Positions 1 through 6,594 of a stretch of 10,143 nucleotides of DNA are shown here, one piece after another (within the stretch, counting starts at the first letter, position 1; every line of letters starts with the position of its first letter). Origin of the DNA: Actinomycetota bacterium (GTDB lineage Bacteria > Actinomycetota > Thermoleophilia > Gaiellales > Gaiellaceae); contig JACDER010000025.1 of NCBI GenBank assembly GCA_013816275.1, positions 1 through 10,143 of the forward strand, written 5' to 3'. The notes under the pieces were generated by a model that did no database searches, had not been told where the DNA came from, and saw only the letters and a list, made by a program, of their open reading frames with translations. The translations under genes and the position numbers were made by a program.

Positions 1-17
1 ACCCGGATCCTGCAGTA
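1..17 (+). repeat. Left terminal inverted repeat of the IS
   Basis: The first 14 bases, ACCCGGATCCTGCA, match the reverse complement of the right end exactly. Over 17 bases, 16 match (position 15 is G here and A in the other end). The repeat coincides with the first base of the window. Confidence 0.92.
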
Positions 18-41
18 GCGGGGGGATAGTCGAAAGGGAAC

Positions 42-99
42 GTCCTCCCTGCCGCTCACGATGGGCGTTGACGAGACGCCACCGAAGCGGAGGGAGGAC
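42..99 (+). promoter_or_regulatory. Hairpin sequestering the transposase ribosome binding site
   Basis: GTCCTCCCT at 42-50 is the exact reverse complement of AGGGAGGAC at 91-99. After a one-base bulge (G51), CCGCT at 52-56 pairs with AGCGG at 86-90, and further in GGCGT at 64-68 pairs with ACGCC at 76-80. The 3' arm contains the Shine-Dalgarno GGAGG (93-97), 6 nt before the TTG at 104. A transcript entering from outside the IS would fold and hide this site, while one starting inside the 5' arm would not. Such protection from read-through is known for IS10 and IS50. Its operation here is inferred from the sequence. Confidence 0.7.
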
Positions 100-103
100 A
101 CTC

Positions 104-1420
104 TTGAAGGTGAAGGTAACAGAGCGGTCGGCGTTGGTCCAGGTTGGGGCTTCGACCCAGCAGATGACCGCACACGCGGGGCTCGTGCTCGTGCGCGAGT
201 TGGCCGGGGCGCTCGGGCTTGCCGAGCTCCTGGACGAGATCACGGTGAAGAAGCGGCGGCGCGGGTACTCGCCGGCACAGCAGGCGCTTGCGCTCTGCGA
301 GACGTTGATCGCGGGCGGCGAGTGCCTGGACGATGCGGCGCTGCTTCGTGCCGACACGGCCCAGCAGCAGCTGCGCGGGCATGCGGTGCCCGATCCGACC
401 ACGCTCGGCCGCTTCCTGGCCAGCTTCAACCTCGGTCACATCCGCCAGTTCGAGCGCGCGCTCGACCAGTCGTTTGCACGCGTGCACCCGCTGCTGGATC
501 GCTCGACGGTCACGCTCGACCTGGACGCGACCCTGGTCGAGCATCATGGGCCGGTCGGCTCGCGCCAGGGCACCCGCGGTACCTACACCGGCAAGATCGC
601 CTGGCACCCGCTGCTCTGCTTCGTCGGCGAGACCGGGGAGTGGCTGCACGGCAGGCTACGCAACGGGCACGCGGCCGCCTCGACTGGTGCCCGGCGCTTC
701 CTGGCCGAGTGCGTCCGTCGCCTCCCCGAGGAAGCGCGCCTGTATCTGCGTGCCGACGAGGGCTTCTGGGGCCAGGACTTCTTCGCCGAGCTCGAGCGGC
801 GCCAGGTCACCTACGCGATCGGCGCGCCGCAGATCGCTTCGGTCAGAGCGCGCATCGCCGCGGTTGCGGCCGCGGATTGGAGCCCGTCCAGCTACCGGGA
901 CGGCAGCGAGGTCACGAGCTTCGAGTGGCAGCCGAAGACGTGGGCGCGCCCGCGCCGCTTCGTCGTGCGCCGTGACCCGGTCGCCCCCGGCGAGCAACTG
1001 ACCCTGGACGCCGGCGGCTACCACTACTACGTCCTCGTCACCAACGACCAAGAGCGCTCCGCGGACGAGCTCGAGCGCTGGCACCGGGCGAAGGCGAACG
1101 TCGAGAACCGGATCAAGGAGGCGAAGCTCGGGCTCGGGCTCGACAACCTGCCCTGCCGCGGCTTCCACGCCAACTGGGCCCACCTGCTCATCACGCTGCT
1201 CGCCTACAACCTGCTCTGCTGGCTGAAGCTGCTCGCACTGCCCGCGCGCGAGCGTTCCAGCTATGCGAAGCGGCTGCGCTTCCGCTTCATCGCGGTCGCC
1301 GCCACCGTCGGCCGCTCCGGCCGGCGGCTCGTCCTTCGCCTCTCGGCCGGCTACCCGCTGCTCAACGACTTCGTTGAAGCGCTGCACCGCATCCGCGGCC
1401 TCGCACGAGCGCCCGCCTGA
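104..1420 (+). CDS. IS1380-family DDE transposase
   Basis: This is the transposase of the surrounding IS, 438 residues from the TTG at 104. That start is chosen because GGAGG at 93-97 stands 6 nt before it; a TTG at 68 in the same frame would add 12 residues but has no such site and lies in the hairpin loop. Candidate catalytic residues are an Asp in the LDLDATLVEHHG segment (around 139-141), the Asp of LRADEGFW (about 218) and a Glu of VENRIKEAKLGLGLDNLPC (about 334 or 339). The last segment, with the following F-x-x-N-W-A-H stretch, is typical of IS1380 transposases. Length agrees with the family (roughly 430-460) and there is no frameshift or internal stop. Expression is probably limited by the TTG start and the 5' hairpin. 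The C-terminus ends about 170 bp before the right end of the element. Confidence 0.93.
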   Translation: MKVKVTERSALVQVGASTQQMTAHAGLVLVRELAGALGLAELLDEITVKKRRRGYSPAQQALALCETLIAGGECLDDAALLRADTAQQQLRGHAVPDPTTLGRFLASFNLGHIRQFERALDQSFARVHPLLDRSTVTLDLDATLVEHHGPVGSRQGTRGTYTGKIAWHPLLCFVGETGEWLHGRLRNGHAAASTGARRFLAECVRRLPEEARLYLRADEGFWGQDFFAELERRQVTYAIGAPQIASVRARIAAVAAADWSPSSYRDGSEVTSFEWQPKTWARPRRFVVRRDPVAPGEQLTLDAGGYHYYVLVTNDQERSADELERWHRAKANVENRIKEAKLGLGLDNLPCRGFHANWAHLLITLLAYNLLCWLKLLALPARERSSYAKRLRFRFIAVAATVGRSGRRLVLRLSAGYPLLNDFVEALHRIRGLARAPA

Positions 1421-1592
1421 GCGCCTCACTCGCCCGCAATCGAGAGCGAACGCCCCGCCCGCGGGCGCAGCCACCGCTCAGAGCGCACGGCATGCCGCCG
1501 ATGCCGCCCACTCGGCTCCTCCTCGCCCCGCCGCCCGCGACTCCGACCGCAGAGACGACGAAATCGCAGCCAACCCCGCCCGTTCAACTGCT
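1421..1592. other. Non-coding 3' segment of the IS
   Basis: This GC-rich stretch lies between the transposase stop and the right inverted repeat. It holds a 12-bp palindrome, CGCCCGCGGGCG, at 1456-1467, with no T-run after it, so no intrinsic terminator is evident. I see no convincing gene in it. Confidence 0.5.
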
Positions 1593-2113
1593 TATTGCAG
1601 GATCCGGGTAGCTAGCTGAGGGTCGGCGCTCCGGAGCCACTCCTCGAGCGGGACGGGTGCGTCGAGAGAGGAGAAGTCCCCCCAGGTCACGCATCTCGCG
1701 GGCGGCGGCTGCCATTGCACTCACGGCCCAGGTCAAGCCCCTCCCAGGCTGATCCTCCGCCCCCCCCGGCGCCCACGATCTCGTCCATCGACAGGCCGGG
1801 GCGGGCGAGCACGTTGAGCGGCTTGGAAGTCGCTTCGCATACGGCTCGGATCTCGTCCCCGCTCCGCAGACCGGGTGCGTACAGCACATCGGCGCCGGCT
1901 CGCTCGTAGGCCTGCAGCCGGGCGATCGTGTGCGTCGAGGTCCGGGTTTCCTCGAATGTGGTTCTCGGCCCGCGCGGGGAAAACGAAGGGGTGGTCGAGG
2001 CCCCGCGGCCTCGACGGCCGCAGCCACTCGCTCCACCGCCTGGTCGAGCCCGTAGATCTCACCCGCGGGGTCGTAGTCCTTGATCGAGCCGCCGACGGCC
2101 CGGCCTCTGAAGC
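1592..2113 (-). pseudogene. Isocitrate lyase/PEP mutase-family gene, frameshifted and interrupted by the IS
   Basis: Family proteins are TIM-barrel enzymes that cleave or rearrange C-C or C-P bonds (isocitrate, methylisocitrate, phosphoenolpyruvate). Conserved-looking segments occur in the right order but different frames: GGSIKDYDPAGEIYGLDQ to about 2004; FVFPARAENHIRGNPDLD (about 2000-1934); IARLQAYERAGADVLYAPGL and on to PLNVLARPGLSMDEIVGAG (about 1929-1768); RRISLGGA (1759-1736); LTWAVSAMAAAAREMRDLG (1736-1680); then DFSSLDAPVPLEEW onward (1678-1595), ending at a TAA inside the IS. That makes five frame changes, four of them at G runs of four or more. The N-terminal third (about 90-100 residues before the SIEDY-type motif) is absent. 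Several key barrel segments survive, but no functional protein can be made. Clustered indels near a repeat-bounded contig end could be partly sequencing error, yet the missing N-terminus would remain. Confidence 0.82.
1593..1609 (-). repeat. Right terminal inverted repeat of the IS
   Basis: The strand reads TGCAGGATCCGGGT up to 1609, the inverted copy of the left end. On the minus strand the sequence just inside this repeat supplies a TAA codon (1592-1594) that ends the reading frame of the interrupted isocitrate lyase-like gene. Confidence 0.92.
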
Positions 2114-2151
2114 GCGCGCGATTGCGGCTGCGGCGTCTACGGGCCATGTCT

Positions 2152-2175
2152 GGTGCCTGGCACGTGCCAGGCACC
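2152..2175. repeat. Perfect 24-bp palindrome
   Basis: GGTGCCTGGCAC at 2152-2163 is followed directly by its exact reverse complement at 2164-2175. The symmetry stops at both sides (T2151 against G2176). It lies about 40 bp beyond the last recognisable residue of the isocitrate lyase-like pseudogene. No T-tract follows on either strand, so it does not look like a standard intrinsic terminator. It may be a REP-like dispersed repeat, a protein-binding palindrome or the scar of a rearrangement. Which of these cannot be decided from one copy. Confidence 0.8.
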
Positions 2176-2283
2176 GGTCGACGAAGAGTTCAGGCTTGTA
2201 GAGCACTAGCCGTCCGCCCGGCTTGACTACCGCAGGGAACCTCGTTCGTGGGCATCCTGGCCGGGAACGTGAAGGCTGTCCGC
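2176..2283. other. Short intergenic stretch, no feature recognised
   Basis: The segment lies between the palindrome and the end of the small minus-strand gene. Its frames give no recognisable domain. One minus frame reads VVKPGGRLVLYKPELFVDRC into the palindrome, which is not enough to call a gene. Confidence 0.4.
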
Positions 2284-2751
2284 CTACGCCGCGCGGAGGG
2301 ATCGTCCCACATCCAGGCCCGGCACGGCTTCGTCGTTCGGAAAAACCAGGCGCATCCGATCGCCTCTCTCGTCGCCCTCGATGCGAACGGCAACGAGTTG
2401 GAGAGTGTCGCTGCGGACGCTCCCGTCGCGGTCGAGTGCGACGACACGGGGTGTACGTCGACTGTGTTCTTCTCGAAACGCCCGGTACTCCACGCAGACG
2501 CTGTCGCCACCCGGGGTGACCTGGCGTACTGCGAGCAGCTTCCCGCCGTCAGGCGAGGTCGCGATCGGCCGCGCTTCGGCGGTGAACGAGCGGTAGCCTG
2601 CCGGGACGAGCGGCAGCTGACGCGTCCAGCGATACGACGCCGAGTGGGAAGGCTCGGGCCCTGGGCCACCGACGAATGCCGGGATCGACGCAGCAAGCCC
2701 ACCGACCGCAAACGCGGCCACACAGGCGACCCACTTAGCGCGAGCGCTCAA
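2284..2751 (-). CDS. Small hypothetical protein with N-terminal signal or anchor
   Basis: I do not recognise this gene. From a TTG at 2751 it gives 155 residues and overlaps the end of the glycosyltransferase gene by 17 bp; a GTG at 2721 is an alternative start inside the hydrophobic segment. The N-terminus has positive residues (SARAKW) followed by a hydrophobic stretch (VACVAAFAVGGLAASIPAFVG), which looks like a signal peptide or single membrane anchor. The rest is a soluble, probably beta-rich domain with an IATSPDGGKLLAV segment reminiscent of TolB/beta-propeller blades and an alternating pattern through LVAVRIEGDERGDRMRLVF. It ends with SLRAA and a stop. No convincing Shine-Dalgarno site is present, so translation would rely on coupling to the upstream gene. 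It could be a 3'-truncated remnant, because decayed sequence follows directly. Confidence 0.45.
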   Translation of the reverse strand: MSARAKWVACVAAFAVGGLAASIPAFVGGPGPEPSHSASYRWTRQLPLVPAGYRSFTAEARPIATSPDGGKLLAVRQVTPGGDSVCVEYRAFREEHSRRTPRVVALDRDGSVRSDTLQLVAVRIEGDERGDRMRLVFPNDEAVPGLDVGRSLRAA

Positions 2752-3781
2752 TCGCGGCCCGGTAGGCGTCCATGTAGTCGGCCACCATCCGCTCCCCCGA
2801 GAACCGATCCTCCACATACGCGCGGCACTCGAGCGGATCCAACTCGTCGGCCTCCTCGAGCTTCGCCGCCATCTCGCGATAGTTGTCGACGACGATGCCG
2901 CCGCGGCTGCCCTCCTCGATCACCTCGGGCACGGCTCCCCGCCGCGTCGCGATCACCGGCGTACCGCACGCCATCGACTCGATCATGACGAGCCCGAACG
3001 GCTCCTCCCACTCGATCGGGAACAGGGTCACGCGTGCGTTCTGGAGCAGCTCGACCTTCTCGCCGTGGGTGACTTCACCCAGGTATTCGATCCCGTTGCC
3101 GAGATGCGGCTGGACGTACTGCTCGAAGTACTCCCGCTCCTTCGGCTCGCGGCGCTTGCCGGCGATCTTGAGCGGCGTCCCGGTCTCCATGGCGATCGCC
3201 ACGGCGCGGTGCGCGCCCTTGTCGGGGCTCATCCGCCCGAGGAAGAGGAGGTAGTCGCCGCGGTGCGGCTTGCAGGGATAGAGGGAGAAGTCGAGCGCGT
3301 TCGGCACGTTCGCGACCCAGGGCAGGTTGGGCTTCGGCTTCCGCTGGTTCAGCGAGATCGAGATCATCCCGACCTGAGGGGCCACCCGCGCGATCTGCTC
3401 GTAGATCGGGCCGGCCTCACCGTCCAGCGGCCCGTGCAGCGTGTGGACGACGGGCGTCGAGACCGCTCCGCCGAGCGCGGCGCCAGGCGGGCCCGAATGC
3501 TCGTTGATCACGTCGAACTCGTCCGCTCGCTCGTAGCAGGCGAGCGCATGGTGGAGCTCCGGGAGGCTGCGGCCGATCAGGTGGCTCGGCGCCTCCGCGT
3601 AGACGTAGGAGAGCTTCGCCTTCGTCCACGAGTCTCCGGACGCGAACATGGTCACGTCCTCTCCAGCGTCGGCAAGCCCGTCGGCGAGCAGCGAGACGAT
3701 CCACTCGGTCCCGCCGTACCCGGTCGGCGGCACCGGGAACCAGACCGGCGCCACGATCGCGATCCGGAGCTTCTCGCTCAC
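2735..3781 (-). CDS. Family-4 glycosyltransferase (GT-B fold)
   Basis: This 348-residue protein would transfer a sugar from a nucleotide-activated donor; donor and acceptor cannot be told from sequence. The N-terminal Rossmann half starts IAIVAPVWFPVPPTGYGGTE (8-26), the usual glycine-rich acceptor-side loop. The C-terminal half has LLFLGRMSPDKGAHRAV (178-194, with the R/K pair that binds donor phosphates) and the E-x7-E motif EPFGLVMIE at 260-268, followed by ACGTPVIATRRGAVPEVI. Length is normal for GT4. The GTG start at 3781 is chosen because it overlaps the upstream stop as GTGA, with a purine-rich AGAAGAG just before it; the frame is open further upstream, but only antisense to the glucosidase gene. 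Pairing with a debranching-type glucosidase suggests alpha-glucan or trehalose-like sugar metabolism (inference). Confidence 0.9.
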   Translation of the reverse strand: MSEKLRIAIVAPVWFPVPPTGYGGTEWIVSLLADGLADAGEDVTMFASGDSWTKAKLSYVYAEAPSHLIGRSLPELHHALACYERADEFDVINEHSGPPGAALGGAVSTPVVHTLHGPLDGEAGPIYEQIARVAPQVGMISISLNQRKPKPNLPWVANVPNALDFSLYPCKPHRGDYLLFLGRMSPDKGAHRAVAIAMETGTPLKIAGKRREPKEREYFEQYVQPHLGNGIEYLGEVTHGEKVELLQNARVTLFPIEWEEPFGLVMIESMACGTPVIATRRGAVPEVIEEGSRGGIVVDNYREMAAKLEEADELDPLECRAYVEDRFSGERMVADYMDAYRAAIERSR

Positions 3782-5856
3782 CGGATCTCTTCTATGCCCA
3801 CGCGTCCGTCTTCCAACCTGACGTCCCAGCTGCGATCGAAGGCCCTGATCCCGGTCAGCCGCAGCCGCCGGGCCCACGACGGCAGCTCGGGCGCCGTCGT
3901 CTGGAGGATCTGCTTCTCCCGGTCGGGCCGCAGGCCGAGGAGCACCTGAAGAAGAAGGACAGGTGTGCCGGCCGCCCACGCCTGCGGCCGCGCTGCGGTC
4001 GGATAGGCGATCGGGAACGGCGTGTCGGCGCGGGGGAAGCCGGCGAAGACCTCGGGCAGCTCGTACTGGAAGTACGCGGCGGCATCGAGGATGCGGCGCA
4101 CGATCCGCTGCGTTTCGGGCCAGCGGCCGTAGGCGGCGAGGCCCCAGGCGATCAGGGAGTTGTCGTGGGGCCAGACCGTTCCGTTGTGGTACGAGAGCGG
4201 GTTGTAGGCCGCCTCGTTCGCGGACATCGTCCGCACGCCCCAGCCCGACCAGAGACCGGGGCCCATCAGCGCGTCGACGACCGCGTCGACCCGTTCCGGG
4301 GGAACGACGCCGCTCCAGAGCAGGTGCCCCATGTTCGAGCAGGCCGCGTCGACCTGCTGCTTGTCGCGGTCGAGCGCGAGCACGTAATACCCGCCGTTCC
4401 GCTCCGTCCAGAACTGCTCGTTGATGCGGCGGTAGAGCTCGTCGGCGTCGCGGTCGAGTCGCTCCGCGAGCTCACGGTCTCGCCAGACGTTCCGAGCCAG
4501 CTCGGCCATCCTGCGCTTCGCGTCGTAGACGTAGCCCTGCACCTCGACTGCGGCGATCGGCGCCTCGGCGAAGCGGCCGTCCGAGAAACGCTGCGAGTCG
4601 TACGAGTCCTTCCAGGACTGGTTCTGGATCCCGCGATCGCTGCGCCGAAGGTACTCCACGAGCCCATCCCCGTCGAGGTCGCCGTACTCGTCGATCCAGC
4701 GCAGCGCGTTCATGGCCGGCTCGCGCAGGCCGCGGACGAAGGCCGCATCGTCCGTCCACCGCCAGACCTCCGAGAGCAGGATGAGGTACAGCGGCGTCGC
4801 GTCGACCGTCCCGAAGTAGCACTCGAACCAGTTCTGGGCGGCCTTCCCGTGCCGGACCTCGTGGACGATCTTCCCGGGCTCGGCGTCGATCTTCGGGTTG
4901 TCCTCGGTCGCCTGGAGCTCGGCGAGCGCCTCCAGCGCCGAGCGGGCGAGCTCGGAGCCGAAGAGCAGCGTCTGGAGACACGTGATGATCGTGTCGCGCC
5001 CGAAGACGGTCATGAACCAGGGCATCCCGGCGGCAGGCAGCCGTCCACCCGCCGTCCCCTCGCGCATACGCAGCGCGGCCAGGTCCGAGACGGAGTGCTC
5101 GAACGCGTGCTCGAGGTCGTACCAACCGGCGTGCAGCTGCGGCACGCGTAGACGCCAGGCGGAGACGGAGTCCATCACCCGGTCGCGCTCGTCGCCGAAC
5201 CGGCGCTCGACGTGCTTCGGCATCGCGACCTCGCCGTCCAGAGAGGTCGCCACGTCCACGCGCAGCTTCCAGCGCTCGCGCGGCTTCAGTTCGATCCGGT
5301 AGCGCACCGTCGACCCGTCCGACTCGCCCGGCGGGGAGAGAACGATCTGGGTCCGCGCCGCGCTTCCGTTGCCGTTGTCCTCGAGCAGCAGCTGACCGTT
5401 GTCGCTGTCGTACCGGACAGGAACGAGCGGCGGCAGAGGCTTCGCGCGCATCGGGTCTCCCAGCGCGAAGTCGTGTTCCTTGACCGCGAAGATGTCGGCG
5501 AAGTCGGTGCCGAACTCGAGCGCGAGCTCGAACGAGACCGGCTCGAGCGTCTGGTTCTCGATGGTGAAGTGGTCCTGCATGCCGTCGCCGATGAACCGGT
5601 TGCGCGCGATCGAGATCTGGTCCTGCTGGAGGCCGTCCGCGAGCGGGTTTCGCATGTAGAACGCGGCCGAGAAATACTCGACCTTGTCGGAGGAGAGAAC
5701 GAGCGGGCGCTGGCCGTTGACGGTCAGCCGGAGCAGCGAGAGGAACCGCGTGTCGTCGGCGAACAGGCCGCCGGTCGGGAAGTCGATGTCACCCCGCTCG
5801 TCGCAGATGCAGAAGGTCGAGCCTTCGAGGATTCCGAACCTCACTCCGTCAGGCAT
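3778..5856 (-). CDS. Amylo-alpha-1,6-glucosidase / glycogen debranching enzyme-like protein
   Basis: The 692-residue protein has two domains. Residues 5-210 match the bacterial debranching-enzyme N-terminal domain (GDE_N_bis type), with DIDFPTGGLFADDTRFLSLL at 23-42 and DHFTIENQTLEPVSFELALEFG at 95-116. Residues about 245-645 form an (alpha/alpha)6 glucosidase barrel with MPWFMTVFGRDTI (278-290), NWFECYFGTVDATPLY (342-357), NQSWKDSYDS (412-421), CSNMGHLLWSG (506-516) and NPLSYHNGTVWPHDNSLIAWG (552-572). Acidic residues in GRDT, VDAT and WKDS are candidate catalytic or binding groups. A short beta-rich tail (656-692) closes the protein. There is no signal peptide, so it is probably cytoplasmic and acts on alpha-1,6 branches or related oligosaccharides. 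The ATG at 5856 lies 8 bp inside the preceding dehydrogenase gene, with AAGGA 9 nt before it; the stop overlaps the next start. Substrate is not certain. Confidence 0.9.
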   Translation of the reverse strand: MPDGVRFGILEGSTFCICDERGDIDFPTGGLFADDTRFLSLLRLTVNGQRPLVLSSDKVEYFSAAFYMRNPLADGLQQDQISIARNRFIGDGMQDHFTIENQTLEPVSFELALEFGTDFADIFAVKEHDFALGDPMRAKPLPPLVPVRYDSDNGQLLLEDNGNGSAARTQIVLSPPGESDGSTVRYRIELKPRERWKLRVDVATSLDGEVAMPKHVERRFGDERDRVMDSVSAWRLRVPQLHAGWYDLEHAFEHSVSDLAALRMREGTAGGRLPAAGMPWFMTVFGRDTIITCLQTLLFGSELARSALEALAELQATEDNPKIDAEPGKIVHEVRHGKAAQNWFECYFGTVDATPLYLILLSEVWRWTDDAAFVRGLREPAMNALRWIDEYGDLDGDGLVEYLRRSDRGIQNQSWKDSYDSQRFSDGRFAEAPIAAVEVQGYVYDAKRRMAELARNVWRDRELAERLDRDADELYRRINEQFWTERNGGYYVLALDRDKQQVDAACSNMGHLLWSGVVPPERVDAVVDALMGPGLWSGWGVRTMSANEAAYNPLSYHNGTVWPHDNSLIAWGLAAYGRWPETQRIVRRILDAAAYFQYELPEVFAGFPRADTPFPIAYPTAARPQAWAAGTPVLLLQVLLGLRPDREKQILQTTAPELPSWARRLRLTGIRAFDRSWDVRLEDGRVGIEEIR

Positions 5857-6583
5857 TCCGCACGATCCTTGCCGCAGAGGACTGGGCGAGGGCCTTGACG
5901 ACCAGCTCGTCCACGTTCACGTGGGGCGGCCGAGTCAGCGCGAACACGACGCACTCCGCGATGTCCTCGGGCGTGAGCGCTTCGACGTTCTCGTACACCT
6001 TGCGCGCGGCCTCCTCGTCGCCGCGGAAGCGGACGGCGGAGAAGTTCGTCTCAACCAGCCCGGGGTCCACCGTCGTCAGCCGGATCGGCCGGCCGAGCAG
6101 GTCCTCTCGCAGCGCGTAGGTGAATCCCCGCACCGCGAACTTGGCCGTCACGTAGAGCGCCGCCTTCTCGTATGCCTGCCGCCCGGCGATCGACCCCATG
6201 TTGACGATGTGCCCACCGTCGCGGATGTGCGGCAGGCAGAGCCTCGTCATGCGGATCAGCCCGTTGACGTTCGTCTCGAGCACCGCTCTTTCGTCCTCCT
6301 CGCTGCTCTCCCAGAACGGGTCGCGACCGAGCGCCATGCCCGCGTTGTTGACGAGGATGTCGAGCCCGCCGAGCCCGTCGACGGCAGCCGCGACGAAGCA
6401 CTCGCAGCTCTCCGGATCCGTGACGTCGAGCGCATGGGCAAGGACGCCGTCCGGTAGACGGTCGGGGTGACGCGAGCCGGCGGCCACCTGCGCACCCTCG
6501 GCCAGGAGCGCCTGCGCGGTCGCCTCGCCGATCCCGCTCGACGCGCCGGAGACGATCGCTGTCTTACCGTGGAGGGCCGCCAC
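5849..6583 (-). CDS. Short-chain dehydrogenase/reductase, NADP-type
   Basis: A classical SDR oxidoreductase of 244 residues. The cofactor loop reads SGASSGIG (12-19), with Ser in place of the usual Thr. Arg38 after the second strand (GSRHPDR) suggests NADP(H). DVTD follows at 53-56, NNAG at 79-82, the catalytic Ser131 in MGSIAG, and Tyr144/Lys148 in YVTAK. PGLVETNF at 174-181 matches the usual cofactor-closing segment. The carbonyl or alcohol substrate is not predictable; the closest general type is the YdfG/serine dehydrogenase-like group. The GTG at 6583 is preferred because it places the cofactor motif at the usual distance and follows the upstream stop by 11 bp. No good Shine-Dalgarno site is seen, so reinitiation after the upstream gene is likely. 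The frame stays open far upstream, but antisense-like. Confidence 0.92.
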   Translation of the reverse strand: MAALHGKTAIVSGASSGIGEATAQALLAEGAQVAAGSRHPDRLPDGVLAHALDVTDPESCECFVAAAVDGLGGLDILVNNAGMALGRDPFWESSEEDERAVLETNVNGLIRMTRLCLPHIRDGGHIVNMGSIAGRQAYEKAALYVTAKFAVRGFTYALREDLLGRPIRLTTVDPGLVETNFSAVRFRGDEEAARKVYENVEALTPEDIAECVVFALTRPPHVNVDELVVKALAQSSAARIVRNA

Positions 6584-6594
6584 GAGGCGCGACT

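Larger units (their letters stand above)
1..1609 (+). mobile_element. Complete IS1380-family insertion sequence
   Basis: The element is bounded by inverted repeats at 1-17 and 1593-1609 and carries one transposase gene on the plus strand. Its length of about 1.6 kb, the single DDE transposase and the ends that read CCCGGAT inward all fit the IS1380 family. The exact edge could be one base further in on each side (2-1608), because the outermost A/T pair may belong to either the element or the target. IS1380-family elements usually duplicate 4-5 bp of target, but the left flank lies outside the window, so this cannot be checked. On the right the flank reads TAGCTAGCTGAG. Both ends and the reading frame are intact, so the copy looks potentially active. 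It is inserted in the 3' end of a minus-strand pseudogene. Confidence 0.9.

Noticed and set aside
61..975. Overlapping plus-strand frame beginning ATG at 61
   Set aside because: Low-complexity Arg/Ala/Gly-rich product with no domain, in another frame of the transposase.
1456..1467. 12-bp palindrome CGCCCGCGGGCG near the IS 3' end as terminator
   Set aside because: No loop and no T-tract; such short GC palindromes are expected at this base composition.
656..1474. Long minus-strand open frame opposite the transposase
   Set aside because: Antisense shadow produced by high GC; the plus frame carries the transposase motifs and a ribosome binding site.
2176..2250. Minus-strand VVKPGGRLVL segment resembling a methyltransferase motif
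   Set aside because: Only about 20 residues, no SAM-binding motif I upstream, and the frame runs into the palindrome; probably chance or an unidentifiable remnant.
2735..3979. N-terminally extended glycosyltransferase starting at 3979
   Set aside because: The added 66 residues overlap the glucosidase gene and are low-complexity; the GTG at 3781 overlaps the upstream stop in the usual coupled manner.
3065..5898. Plus-strand open frames across the glycosyltransferase and glucosidase genes
   Set aside because: Antisense to genes with clear family motifs; product composition is typical of GC-driven shadows.
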